Below are positions 1-9,348 of a stretch of DNA of 64,000 nt, one piece after another. The translations under genes and the position numbers were made by a program. The stretch comes from DASQZK01 sp963764345 (GTDB taxonomy: Bacteria > Bacteroidota > Bacteroidia > Bacteroidales > GCA-2748055): NCBI GenBank assembly GCA_963764345.1, contig CAVXSF010000002.1, positions 186,001-250,000 of the forward strand, read 5' to 3'. How positions within the stretch are numbered: the stretch's first letter is position 1; each line of letters starts with the position of its first letter. The notes beneath the pieces were generated by a model. That model searched no databases, had not been told where the DNA came from, and worked only from the letters and a program-made list of their open reading frames with translations.

Positions 1-1712
1 TCTTTATTTTTAGAATCGTAGGCATTGATCATATGATGATATTCCTCTTCGGAGACACCCATCAGGTATTGACGCACCATATCGACAGCATCGTACCGGT
101 AGGAATCTTTTTCCTTCAACTCACCGGCACAACTCAGCAGCTTATTGCAGGCATTTTCCAGGTCTGCCTGCTTGTACTGAATCGGTCCGGCACCCCATGG
201 CGCCGAACTTGTCCATTTCAGAGTCGGGCGGGAACAGATCACATCCTGGGGTTCATCACTGTGCATCGGGATGTTGTAAACACTCCGGGATAAGATTTTC
301 CAGGCTTCACGGGTAGCCGGAAGGTCTTTTCCATAACGGAATACCGGGTATTTTTCAGCCCATTTCTCTGGCACAGGCAGTTGATCGTGCCATCCCAGTT
401 CAAAAATATAATCGAAAATGAATGGGTCCAGGTTGATGCCTTCGGGGATGATGCCCATGCCTTCAAGTTGTTTACCGTAGTCACTTTTCCGGGCCTCTCC
501 AAGATACCGGGTTGTTGAATCGATCTTGCCGTAGAGGCCTGTCCTGCCACCGAAATTATCAATGGTACAGTACAGCCACCTGCAACCCTCAAAGCCATGA
601 CGGGTTTTCCAGGCTTCATCGCTCTCACAGAAAAGGTCGATCACCATGGTATGGGCTGTATCAACGCCCTGGAGTAACTTAGGTGAAGGATTATCGATCC
701 AACCCTGCAAAACCCAGGTAGAACCAGGGGAGGCTTTTTGCATAGACTGCTGAATGTTCCGGCCACAGTCCGGCAGATCCACGTTCAGGATGGTGCCTTC
801 ATGAAACGGGTCGCCACCGTAGAAGTGAGCTTTACCGTAGAGTTTTTCAAGTTCCTGGTAATAAATGCCGGCAAAATATTGAAATGAGGTATCGGTGGGC
901 ACAACGAAATCAGGCCTGGTAAACTGGCACCACTCGCCGGTGGGCCGGATATCTGCCTTTGGGAACTTCTTTTTCAGAGTTGTCGGCACCATGCCATAGA
1001 ACCCCTGTAATATAGGTTGCATGCCCATATCATTCATGTAAGCGAGGATTTTCTTCTGTAGAAGGGTACGGCTTTCGATCCATTCCCGGGAAACCGGTCC
1101 GCCCCAGCCTTCGAGGTTATCCATGAGCCACCAGGCCTGGTAAGCCGGTCCGCAGATAAAATCTGAAATCTCTTTGTCAGTGAAATTCAATCGTTTCATG
1201 ACGTTTTGCCATACTTCTTCCGTACCATTAATAGCCAGTACCAGGTTGATCCCCTGCATCGCCATCCAGTCGAGTTCCCGTTGCCACTGATCCCAGCCCC
1301 AGAAGGCCATGGTGTAATCAAAAGTGCAGTAATTCAGGAAATAGCGATATTTATAAGGTGAGGAAATACGAACCTTTTCTTTCACCATGGGAAGAGGCTC
1401 AGGAAGCTCAAGATTTTGTCCGGCCTGCGAAAACTGGCAATGACAGGTATATTTCAGATACCAGTTCAGAGCCGAAGCTACCGCAACCGGGGAGGAACCC
1501 GCAAGAATGATCTTGTTCGCATGTGAACTGATCTCAAAAACATCCTTTCCATTTTCCGGAGCAATGGAGTCAATGACAACCCGGCCTTCCAGCCGGGGAA
1601 CCACCCGGTGAATCAATCCGGAAATACCCGGGAAATTGGCTTTTTCTTTTTCAGTTTTACATGATCCAGGTATCAGGGACATGAAGGCCAACAGGTATAT
1701 TATCTTTTTCAT
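1..1712 (-). CDS. GH89 alpha-N-acetylglucosaminidase lipoprotein, 3' end beyond window
   Basis: The minus-strand frame is open from the ATG at 1712 to the left edge, giving 570 codons without a stop, so the C-terminus lies outside the window. The N-terminus is a lipoprotein signal with the lipobox Cys at residue 18 (PGSC). The body matches GH89, the NAGLU family that removes terminal alpha-linked N-acetylglucosamine from glycans. Family hallmarks seen are the aromatic segment FWGWDQWQREL, the putative acid Glu305 in DPFHEG, and the putative nucleophile Glu424 in IPEGI. Members are usually about 700 residues or more, so roughly three quarters is visible. The product should sit on the outside of a membrane. 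No frameshift was found in the visible part. The family call is strong; the natural substrate is inferred from the family only. Confidence 0.9.
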   Translation of the reverse strand, partial: MKKIIYLLAFMSLIPGSCKTEKEKANFPGISGLIHRVVPRLEGRVVIDSIAPENGKDVFEISSHANKIILAGSSPVAVASALNWYLKYTCHCQFSQAGQNLELPEPLPMVKEKVRISSPYKYRYFLNYCTFDYTMAFWGWDQWQRELDWMAMQGINLVLAINGTEEVWQNVMKRLNFTDKEISDFICGPAYQAWWLMDNLEGWGGPVSREWIESRTLLQKKILAYMNDMGMQPILQGFYGMVPTTLKKKFPKADIRPTGEWCQFTRPDFVVPTDTSFQYFAGIYYQELEKLYGKAHFYGGDPFHEGTILNVDLPDCGRNIQQSMQKASPGSTWVLQGWIDNPSPKLLQGVDTAHTMVIDLFCESDEAWKTRHGFEGCRWLYCTIDNFGGRTGLYGKIDSTTRYLGEARKSDYGKQLEGMGIIPEGINLDPFIFDYIFELGWHDQLPVPEKWAEKYPVFRYGKDLPATREAWKILSRSVYNIPMHSDEPQDVICSRPTLKWTSSAPWGAGPIQYKQADLENACNKLLSCAGELKEKDSYRYDAVDMVRQYLMGVSEEEYHHMINAYDSKNK

Positions 1713-1835
1713 ATCTGGGGAAGGTTATCATTTAGATAGGATGAATTGCAAAGGCTGAAACAGGGTTTAAAGCTATCAAAAAATTATTTGACAGGAAAGC
1801 CGGGCCTTTCAAACTTGGAGGACTGGTGCAGATTA

Positions 1836-2264
1836 TCAGGATTTGAAATACTGAAACAACTCCACCAGGTTTCCCGAAGGATCCTGGAGTAAAATTTGTC
1901 TGCCGCCCACGCCGCTAATAATATCATTCCTGAACCGGCAGCCGGCTTTCTTTAGTTTTTCAACCTCAACGTCCAGATCCTGCACCACAATTTCAAAACG
2001 GTTCCAGCCCCCGGCTTCCTGGCTTGTGCCATCTGCCATATCCTGCCCACCTCCGCCACGGTTACCAGGCTTGCTGAGAAGCAGGATGAGCTGGTCTTTT
2101 GAGAGGATGGCGAATTCCTCCGCCGGATGCATAACAATCTCGAAACCGAGCATTTCACTGTAAAACCGTATGGCTTCATCTACGTCATTCACGATATATC
2201 TGACGCTAACCTTCTTTGAACTACCCGCATTGCCTGTCTGAGGATTATTGTTCTCTGCTTTCAT
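1836..2264 (-). CDS. VOC-family (glyoxalase/bleomycin-resistance fold) protein
   Basis: This 142-residue protein has the short beta-alpha-beta-beta-beta layout of the vicinal oxygen chelate superfamily. The start YIVNDVDEAIRFYSEMLGF and the end LQDPSGNLVELFQ are typical of single-domain VOC proteins. Members include glyoxalases, ring-cleaving dioxygenases and antibiotic-binding proteins, and the substrate cannot be told from sequence. The Glu in NLVELF is in the usual metal-ligand position. A glycine-rich stretch lies mid-protein and may be a loop. It has no signal peptide, so it is probably cytoplasmic. It lies between a GH89 gene downstream and a divergent GH30 gene, with no evident functional tie to either. 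Confidence 0.8.
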   Translation of the reverse strand: MKAENNNPQTGNAGSSKKVSVRYIVNDVDEAIRFYSEMLGFEIVMHPAEEFAILSKDQLILLLSKPGNRGGGGQDMADGTSQEAGGWNRFEIVVQDLDVEVEKLKKAGCRFRNDIISGVGGRQILLQDPSGNLVELFQYFKS

Positions 2265-2698
2265 GACAAACCTGTTTTGCTATATATTCAAAATGTCAGT
2301 GCATTTGGTAACGGCGACCTGCAAGGACTGACCTGGATATTGTTGTTGCTCTGGGGAATGAGACCGCACGGTTTTTTGCAGTGTTCATCCCGTAGTCTCA
2401 TACCTCAGTTTCAGATTAGAAACAGCCTATTCGGCCTAATGGTTTATTATTATGGAACTTTTAAGGAGGCGAATATGAATTTCGAGACTCCCGGTCTCTC
2501 CGCCTGATTTTACCTTCAGGACGCCAGTCGGGTCATATTGAAAACGATATGAATGAATCCTAAGTTTGGGAACTGCCAAAACTTGTGTTCTTTTGACGAA
2601 TCATTCTGAAAATTTAGAAAAAATCTATACTTTTAGTAATCTTCTTCAAGCAGAAACTTTAGTTTTAAATTAAGTATTACTAACTAAATTCTTACCAC
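2265..2698. other. Intergenic region between divergent VOC and GH30 genes
   Basis: This 434-bp gap separates two divergent genes and should hold promoters for both. The best -7-like match for the rightward gene is TACTTTTA at 2628-2635, one base off the Bacteroidota consensus TAnnTTTG, without a well-spaced -33 element. A 76-codon open frame at 2277-2507 has no recognisable features and is probably chance. I see no RNA gene or repeat here. Confidence 0.5.
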
Positions 2699-5600
2699 AT
2701 GAAAGGTCTCTTTACCTCATTACTAATGTCAACACTCCTGTCCATCGGGCTTTTTGGCCAGGGCTTCACGGAGAATTTTGACGATGGTGATCTCTCCGGA
2801 TGGGGCGCATCACCCGATTATACCCTCACGAATACGGGTAGTGAACTGAAGATCGCTGCAAATAAAACATCGACCTGGAACAGTTTCACATTCACTTTTC
2901 CGGCCACCGATATTTCGGCTAATCCATATGTGAGTCTGAAAGTGAAAACGAATATCGATTTCAATCTGAATTTTTTCATTAATTCAGACCAGTCTTATGG
3001 CAATGGTGGAAACTACCAGGAGATTATTCATTCCGACGGTTACACGGAATATGTATTCGATTTCTCCGGTGCTGCAGCTGCTGATCTGCAGGCTGCCAGC
3101 CTCCTGAATTTCGTTTTTAATCCGGCAGGCGCTATGGGCTGTAATTCAACTGCCTACTTTGAGGACCTCAAAATTGGCGGTGATGCCAGCATCATGCCGA
3201 AAATTTCAAGGATCGAAGATCAGTTCCACCCCATCAATTCAGGCACGGTAACCGTGCCATTCCATGGCGTTGTAGATCTGATGACGGGTGCAGCTACGCT
3301 GACGGTGACTGCATCGAGCTCAAATACCGGTCTTATCCCCGACCCGGCTGTTTCCTTTGATCCGGCAACCGGTGAAGGTACACTGACCTACACCCCTGTT
3401 GCAGACCAGGCAGGCACATCCGTTGTTTCTGTGGTAGTTTCGGGGAATACCCCATCGGATAATGTCATGACCTTCAATGTTACGGTTGAGAAAAACAGGG
3501 AACCCGTAATTGACCAGGCCGCTGATCAGAACATCAAGGCCGGCGAGTCCACAGACATTATACTAACCGGTCCGGGAGACGGAGATCCCAATGCCAGCCA
3601 GGCATTAACGATTACAGCCACCAGTTCTGATGTCGGATTACTGCCAGATCCGGTTGTTATGTATGACAATAGCGACTTTACAGCTACCCTGACCTGTGCC
3701 CCGCCACTAGGACAGTCAGGAACGGCAACCGTTACCGTCACAGTTAAGGATGATGGAGGAACTGTGGCAGGCGGAATCGATACACATACGATGACTTTTC
3801 AGGTTTCAGTATTTGAAGATGTCAACAAACCCCCTGCCATGATGAAGTTGCAGGATATGTCTATTTTAGAGGATGCCGATGAACAGACAGTTGAATTAAA
3901 GGATATCACTGATGGGGATCCGGATAAAGAACAAACCGTCCTTATCACGGCTACCAGTTCAAACCCTTCTCTCATTCCCGATCCGACCATTTCTTACACA
4001 TCAGGATCCACGGGAGAACTTATGTATACTCCTGTGTCGGGTCAGACTGGCAATGCAACGATAACCGTTACCCTGGCCGATAATGGCGGAGCAATAAACA
4101 ATAACGGGGATGCCAGCACTGTCTACACCTTTGATGTAGATGTCAGGATAAAGCCCATCACCGGTTGGGAAGATGACTTTAACGACGGGATTCTCGGTCC
4201 CCAATGGCCGGCAGACTGGGGGGATCCTGGCGAGGACACTCATAAATGCACCGAAGCTGACGGCGTAATGCAGATTCAGATCGACAAAACGAGGACAAAT
4301 AATAAATGGGCCGGTCTATGGTTCAACATACCCGAAGAACTTGATCTGTCCAAGAGTCCCTATATAAGCATCACCATGAAAACAGATCATCCCGGGACTC
4401 AGATGCTGATCTTCCTGTGGGATGCCAACGATCATTATAATACGGCAAAGACGATCCGGCAAACGGTAACCGGAGAATATGTCGAGTATTTTTTCGATTA
4501 TTCTGATCCAAGTTTTCAGTTGCAAAGTGACGGTACACCTCTTGACATGTCCAGGATCAAAGCCCTGCTGTTCAATTTTGATCCGGGCGGAGCCTCACCA
4601 CTGTTCCAGGGCAGTTTCTTCTTCGACGATTTCAGGGTGGGAGATAAAGCCCACAGGGCTCCTGTAACCCCTGATGTCACGATGAACAATATACCCGACT
4701 TTGCTATTTCCGAGGGTGCAGGCATGCAGACAGTAACCCTTAGCGGACTTTCTGACGGAGGTGACGGGTCAAACGCAGTGACCGTAACGGCCAGCAGCAA
4801 CAACCCTGACCTTGTCCCTAATCCGGCAGTAAGTGCCGTAACCGGCAAAAGTGCTACACTGACTTATACTCCGGGCATGGGAACGGGCACTGCAAAAATT
4901 ACGGTTACTGCTTCTGCCGAGGGCTCAAATCCTGTTTCAAAAACGTTTACTGTAAGCGTGGTTCAGCTTGACGGCATAACGGCAAGTGAAGTCACCATCG
5001 ATATGTCAACCGAATACCAGGTTATTGACGGTTTTGGCGCCTTCATGGGTTCCGGGGATACCAGCCCTGATACGATCATTTCACTTGCAAACGATATTGG
5101 CATGTCTATGGCCCGTTTCGGGGTTATCGGGGGAGGATTTGAAGAGATAAACGATAACAGCGATCCGTACATTACCGATCTCGATGCATATAACATTAAT
5201 GCGCTCTCTCTTGAAAATATGCGCAGACTTGCTCCTTTTGTCGATAAGTTTATCGTAACCTTCTGGAGCCCGGCCGGCTGGATGAAAAAGAACAAGTGGG
5301 AAAACGGCGTCGAGGGTTATTCCACCGACAATAAGCTGGAGCCGAGATATTATGAAGAATATGCTGAAGAAGTCGTCGCCTTGTGCAAGATCGTGAAACG
5401 TGAAACTGGCAAAGATATCTATGCCATTGGTTTACAGAATGAACCCCAGTTTAACGAACCTTATCCTTCTTGCCAGGTGGATTGGAACGAATACCGCGAC
5501 ATTATTAATGTGGTGGGTCCCAGGCTGGAAGCTGAAGGACTCGATGTGAAGTTATTCTGGGCTGAAGCATTGCCTGCCCAGGGAAGGATCAATGATTACA

Positions 5601-7120
5601 TCGACGCTGTAAAGAATGATGCTACCGCTTACCAGTACGCCGATATCGTGGCCATTCATAATTATGACGCCGATGGCGCCAGCGTCGGGGGTGCCGGTTG
5701 CAGCCAGTGGCAGAGTATTTACTCCAGGGCACAGACACCTCCGGGAGTTTACAAAACATGGATGACTGAGACATCGGGACATCCCGACAGCTGGAGCGGG
5801 GCCATGACCCTTGCCGGGAATATTTTTAATGCTTTGGATTGCGGTAGTGCCAGCGCCTGGGTATTCTGGAGTTTTGCTGTTTCTGAGGGAAGTCCTGAAT
5901 ATGGTCTGGTTGTGTCCAACCGGCCCTCATCAAGGTACTACGTATCCAAACAGTATTATAAATTTATACGACCTGGTTACGTCCGGGTAGGTGCCAGTTC
6001 AGATGGAGTACCCACAATGGCTTTCAGAAGTGCAAACTCAGATACCCTTTCGGTCGTCCTGTTTAACAACACCGACCAGCCTCAAACGATTGAGATCAAG
6101 GGCAAAGGATTGCCATCAAACTGGGATTCCTACACCACTTCCAACTCAAGGAACTGTGAAAAAGGTGAAGGCGTTGGACCGGATGGACTTATTATTCTTC
6201 CGCCCTCAAGCATTACCACCCTTGTGGCTAACAACAGCAACCCGGCTCCAAACATTGATCCTGTTGCTAACCTGACCGTCGATAACAATGCAGGTGAGCA
6301 AGTCCTTACTTTAACCGGCATTGATGATGGAGAAGGTTTCGCCCAGAATATCGCTATTACTGCCAGCAGCAGCAATACCGACCTGGTGGCCGATCCTGTG
6401 ATCAGCTATACTCAGGGTGAATCGACGGCAACTCTTACCTTTACCCCGGCTTCAGGGATGACAGGAAATGCTGTTATAACGGTTAGTTTGGCAGACGATG
6501 GAGAACCGGTAGGCGAAAATTCGGAACAGTTCAAGATCACCGTAACTTCCAATCCGGCACCGAGGATCGATGCGGTTGAGGATGTAAGCGTCGATAAAAA
6601 TTCAGGTTTGCAAACTATTAACTTAACCGGAATCGATGATGGTGTTGGACATGTTCAGAATCTTACCATCACCGCTGCCAGTGATAACGCCGGTCTGATC
6701 CCTGATCCGGAGATCAGCTATACACAGGGTCAATCCACGGCAACACTCTCCTATACCCCGGTAACCGATATGACTGGAGATGCCGGGATCACTCTGACCT
6801 TAACTGACGATGGTACGCCGGAAGCTACCACAGAAATCCAGTTCAATATTTCTGTCATCGAAACCGGTGTTCCTAAGTACCAGAAGGAGACCCAGATCTA
6901 TCCTAATCCGGCTGCCGATGTCCTGAATATTGACCTGAACGGACAACAGTTCGACAGATTGGTGGTTACGGATCTGACGGGAAGAATCGTTCTGAATAAG
7001 AGCATGAAGAATATTCATTCGGTTTATAAACTGGATGTTACAGGCATTGAAAAAGGGATGTATATTCTGATGCTGAAGAATTCTAAGGAATCACTTACCC
7101 TGAGGTTTGTGATTGAATAA
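2699..7120 (+). CDS. Modular secreted GH30 glycoside hydrolase with Ig-like repeats and T9SS sorting domain
   Basis: The 1473-residue protein starts with a signal peptide (about residues 1-21). In order it has a beta-sandwich carbohydrate-binding-like module (about 22-160), three Ig-like repeats (about 165-480), a second module of the same sandwich type (about 485-655), a fourth Ig-like repeat, the GH30 catalytic domain (about 759-1185), two more Ig-like repeats, and a T9SS type A tail beginning at YPNPAADVLNI. The catalytic domain shows YQVIDGFGAF at its start, the acid/base Glu915 in LQNEPQ and the nucleophile Glu1024 in WMTETSG. GH30 includes beta-xylanases, beta-glucanases and related retaining enzymes; the subfamily is not clear to me. 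Each Ig-like unit carries a SSN..L.P.P core and ends in a T.TV.L.D-type strand. Two hairpins follow the stop codon, so it is probably monocistronic. It should be exported and anchored by T9SS. Confidence 0.9.
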   Translation: MKGLFTSLLMSTLLSIGLFGQGFTENFDDGDLSGWGASPDYTLTNTGSELKIAANKTSTWNSFTFTFPATDISANPYVSLKVKTNIDFNLNFFINSDQSYGNGGNYQEIIHSDGYTEYVFDFSGAAAADLQAASLLNFVFNPAGAMGCNSTAYFEDLKIGGDASIMPKISRIEDQFHPINSGTVTVPFHGVVDLMTGAATLTVTASSSNTGLIPDPAVSFDPATGEGTLTYTPVADQAGTSVVSVVVSGNTPSDNVMTFNVTVEKNREPVIDQAADQNIKAGESTDIILTGPGDGDPNASQALTITATSSDVGLLPDPVVMYDNSDFTATLTCAPPLGQSGTATVTVTVKDDGGTVAGGIDTHTMTFQVSVFEDVNKPPAMMKLQDMSILEDADEQTVELKDITDGDPDKEQTVLITATSSNPSLIPDPTISYTSGSTGELMYTPVSGQTGNATITVTLADNGGAINNNGDASTVYTFDVDVRIKPITGWEDDFNDGILGPQWPADWGDPGEDTHKCTEADGVMQIQIDKTRTNNKWAGLWFNIPEELDLSKSPYISITMKTDHPGTQMLIFLWDANDHYNTAKTIRQTVTGEYVEYFFDYSDPSFQLQSDGTPLDMSRIKALLFNFDPGGASPLFQGSFFFDDFRVGDKAHRAPVTPDVTMNNIPDFAISEGAGMQTVTLSGLSDGGDGSNAVTVTASSNNPDLVPNPAVSAVTGKSATLTYTPGMGTGTAKITVTASAEGSNPVSKTFTVSVVQLDGITASEVTIDMSTEYQVIDGFGAFMGSGDTSPDTIISLANDIGMSMARFGVIGGGFEEINDNSDPYITDLDAYNINALSLENMRRLAPFVDKFIVTFWSPAGWMKKNKWENGVEGYSTDNKLEPRYYEEYAEEVVALCKIVKRETGKDIYAIGLQNEPQFNEPYPSCQVDWNEYRDIINVVGPRLEAEGLDVKLFWAEALPAQGRINDYIDAVKNDATAYQYADIVAIHNYDADGASVGGAGCSQWQSIYSRAQTPPGVYKTWMTETSGHPDSWSGAMTLAGNIFNALDCGSASAWVFWSFAVSEGSPEYGLVVSNRPSSRYYVSKQYYKFIRPGYVRVGASSDGVPTMAFRSANSDTLSVVLFNNTDQPQTIEIKGKGLPSNWDSYTTSNSRNCEKGEGVGPDGLIILPPSSITTLVANNSNPAPNIDPVANLTVDNNAGEQVLTLTGIDDGEGFAQNIAITASSSNTDLVADPVISYTQGESTATLTFTPASGMTGNAVITVSLADDGEPVGENSEQFKITVTSNPAPRIDAVEDVSVDKNSGLQTINLTGIDDGVGHVQNLTITAASDNAGLIPDPEISYTQGQSTATLSYTPVTDMTGDAGITLTLTDDGTPEATTEIQFNISVIETGVPKYQKETQIYPNPAADVLNIDLNGQQFDRLVVTDLTGRIVLNKSMKNIHSVYKLDVTGIEKGMYILMLKNSKESLTLRFVIE

Positions 7121-7136
7121 TCCATGTTCCCAATAG

Positions 7137-7235
7137 AGGTCGCAGTAGAAATGCTGCGACCTTTCAGATCATTCTGGGGAATATGCAATCAATAAAAAAG
7201 AAGAGACATGTCACCTGGCATGTCTCTTCTTTTTT
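7137..7235 (+). terminator. Two consecutive hairpins after GH30; second is a strong terminator
   Basis: The first hairpin has a 9-bp stem (7137-7145 with 7154-7162) and an 8-nt loop. The second has a perfect 17-bp stem (7194-7210 with 7219-7235) and an 8-nt loop. Its right arm ends in six T and its left arm begins with six A, so it could terminate transcription in either direction. It lies 73 bp after the GH30 stop codon. Confidence 0.8.
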
Positions 7236-7274
7236 AATCGGTATTTTTTATTAAGTTTATCAAAAATCTCAATT

Positions 7275-7370
7275 GAAACCCACATGATTGATGACAAACA
7301 ACCGATCCGCCTGAGGTGGAGAGCTTAGCGGAGCTAAACGTATCCAATAATAATCAATCATGTGTGGTTC
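7275..7370. repeat. Imperfect palindromic element, copy A, upstream of GH28
   Basis: The left arm GAAACCCACATGATTGAT (7275-7292) pairs with the right arm ATCAATCATGTGTGGTTC (7353-7370). The inner 12 bp are perfect and the outer part has two irregular positions. The interior holds two small hairpins, CCGCC-TGA-GGTGG (7308-7320) and TTAGC-GGA-GCTAA. The same outer arms recur at 63149-63210 with matching changes on both sides of the stem. It lies 70 bp before the GH28 start. It may be a non-autonomous mobile repeat or a leader RNA structure; I did not find an associated transposase. Confidence 0.75.
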
Positions 7371-7440
7371 TCACGCACGGGAGGGACAAGCTATTCTAGC
7401 TCTATAATCAATATTATTTAATAATGAAAATGCTACAATC

Positions 7441-9078
7441 ATGGAACAGAACAAAATTCCTCCTGCAGGCCGGAAGATAAACCGGCGGTCGCTGGTAAAG
7501 AACGGTGCAGCCCTTTTTGGGGCCGGACTCCTGGGGTCGGCAGCTGGTGGCGTGAACGGATCAGTGGACGGTCATTCTGGCAATCTTTTTAACGTAAGGG
7601 ATTTTGGGGCTACAGGGAAACGTGATGACAATGCTACCAAAGCCATACAATCCGCGGTGGATGCCTGTACGATTTCGGGTGGCGGCGTAGTATATGTTCC
7701 GCCGGGCGACTATACCGTGGGGAGCATTCAGCTTAAGGACCATGTGAACCTGAATCTGGATGCAGGAGCCACATTTTTCCTCAGCCAGGACCGGAACGAC
7801 TTCAGCAGGGGTGCACGCACCATGATCTTTGCCGAGAATGCAACGACAATTTCCGTCACAGGGAAAGGGATAATGGATGGTATGGCACAGTATGAGTTCA
7901 CAGAAATGAATGATACCGACGTTGAGATTTCCAAAGAAATCGAAATTGCCAGGAAAGCAGGTGAAGATATGCGCAGGTACTACCGTACCGGTATGCAAAC
8001 CTTTATGTTTGTCCTGAACGGTTGCACGAATGTGTTACTCCGGGATATCTCGGTAATCCATTCCCCACTTTGGAATATCAGGCTGAATGATTGCGACCGG
8101 GTTTTTGTACAGGGAATATATATTTTTTCCGACCTTGAGAAGGGTGTTAATGCCGACGGAATCGATATTTGTTCATCGAAGAATGTTACCATTTCCGATT
8201 CGGTGATTGTTACCGGCGATGACTCTATCGTTCTCAAAACACCCTTGCAGCGGGGCAAAACGACGGCCGGTACCACTGAAAATATTTTGGTTACCAATTG
8301 TGTCCTTACCTCTTCCTCCACTCCTTTAATGATCGGAACTGAAACGTATGCCGATATCCGTCATGTTATCTTCAGCAACTGCACAATTCGCGATTCCAAC
8401 AAGGGTTTTGGTATAAATGTCCAGGACGGGGCAACCGTCAGCGATATAATCATCAGCAACCTGACACTGGACACCCGCAGAAGACACTGGAACTGGTGGG
8501 GCAGCTGTGAACTTTGTAAATTCGTTCTGAAGAAGAGGGAGGAAACCTCAAAACTCGGGAAGATTAAAGATGTTGTGATTGACACGGTGATCGCTCATCC
8601 CAGGGGGACAAGCATTATTGAGGGTCATCCCGAACAACCCCTTGAGAATATCTGGATAAGCGACATTCAGATCTTTATGGAGGCCGAAGATGCAAAAGAC
8701 AAACGTGCTACTGATTTCATGCAGATCAAAAATGTCCGGGACCTTAAAATCCGCAACATGTTGGTTCGATGGTCGGAGGACCAGCCTGAACCTAAATGGC
8801 AGAGCGCGTTGGTCCTGGAAAACGTGACCAGTTTTGAAATTCTTGACTTTTCCGGTCGACAGGGACTTAAAGACAGCAGATATCCGGCTATAGCACTGGA
8901 AAATGTTTCAGACGGCGTGATCGGGGAATCCCGGGCAACGGCAGGATGTGGCACATTCATCAGGGTCAGTGGTGAAAAAAGCAGTGATATTGACTTACGG
9001 AATAACAGGCTGAAAAAGGCAAAAACCGGGGTTGGTTTTGAAAGTGATAGTTTGAAAAAAGCAGTGGAGATGGAATAA
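7441..9078 (+). CDS. Tat-exported GH28 polygalacturonase-like beta-helix hydrolase
   Basis: This 545-residue protein begins with a twin-arginine signal (NRRSLVKNGAALFGAG). It continues as a right-handed parallel beta-helix starting at NVRDFGATG, a sequence typical of GH28 and related pectinases. The catalytic carboxylates are visible as Asp239 in NADG (usually NTDG) and Asp260-Asp261 in TGDDS. The usual G-H-G histidine motif is not evident; the matching stretch reads MIGTETYADIRH. The family hydrolyses galacturonan or rhamnogalacturonan by inversion. The unusual motifs allow another uronide or deoxy-sugar substrate. A palindromic element lies in its leader and a terminator precedes that, so it likely has its own promoter. 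Confidence 0.85.
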   Translation: MEQNKIPPAGRKINRRSLVKNGAALFGAGLLGSAAGGVNGSVDGHSGNLFNVRDFGATGKRDDNATKAIQSAVDACTISGGGVVYVPPGDYTVGSIQLKDHVNLNLDAGATFFLSQDRNDFSRGARTMIFAENATTISVTGKGIMDGMAQYEFTEMNDTDVEISKEIEIARKAGEDMRRYYRTGMQTFMFVLNGCTNVLLRDISVIHSPLWNIRLNDCDRVFVQGIYIFSDLEKGVNADGIDICSSKNVTISDSVIVTGDDSIVLKTPLQRGKTTAGTTENILVTNCVLTSSSTPLMIGTETYADIRHVIFSNCTIRDSNKGFGINVQDGATVSDIIISNLTLDTRRRHWNWWGSCELCKFVLKKREETSKLGKIKDVVIDTVIAHPRGTSIIEGHPEQPLENIWISDIQIFMEAEDAKDKRATDFMQIKNVRDLKIRNMLVRWSEDQPEPKWQSALVLENVTSFEILDFSGRQGLKDSRYPAIALENVSDGVIGESRATAGCGTFIRVSGEKSSDIDLRNNRLKKAKTGVGFESDSLKKAVEME

Positions 9079-9115
9079 TCCCTGTCTGTGAAGAATATGT
9101 GTGCATTTACGAAGA

Positions 9116-9192
9116 ATATCCCGGTTTTCAAGAGGATGATCTATCTGCATAAAGTAACCCCGGTCTGTGGGAAGTGCATATCCCGGTTTTCA
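9116..9192 (+). repeat. Short direct repeat in intergenic DNA
   Basis: The 15-bp word ATATCCCGGTTTTCA occurs at 9116-9130 and again at 9178-9192, each preceded by related GTCTGTG-containing sequence. It looks like a small local duplication between the GH28 and GH74 genes. No function is apparent. Confidence 0.6.
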
Positions 9193-9348
9193 GAAAAATC
9201 AGGGCTAACCTGATACTTCTGGTAACCGGCACCAGCTATTGAGAAGACGCTGCCAGGCCGACGTTGTTGTATGTCCTCACAGAATAGAACATTTAATTTA
9301 ATTTACTTATTTTTATACAAACAGCAACTCAAACGCTAAAACTGTATC

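Noticed and set aside
2277..2507. 76-codon open frame between VOC and GH30 genes
   Set aside because: No signal, motif or family-like composition; it fills a promoter region between divergent genes.
7275..7370. Palindrome as a group II intron domain V
   Set aside because: The 3' arm ending GTGTGGTTC is reminiscent, but the loop is far longer than a GNRA tetraloop and the AGC catalytic triad is missing.
7275..7370. Palindrome as an integron attC site
   Set aside because: The ends do not fit RYYYAAC and GTTRRRY, and no integrase or cassette array is present.
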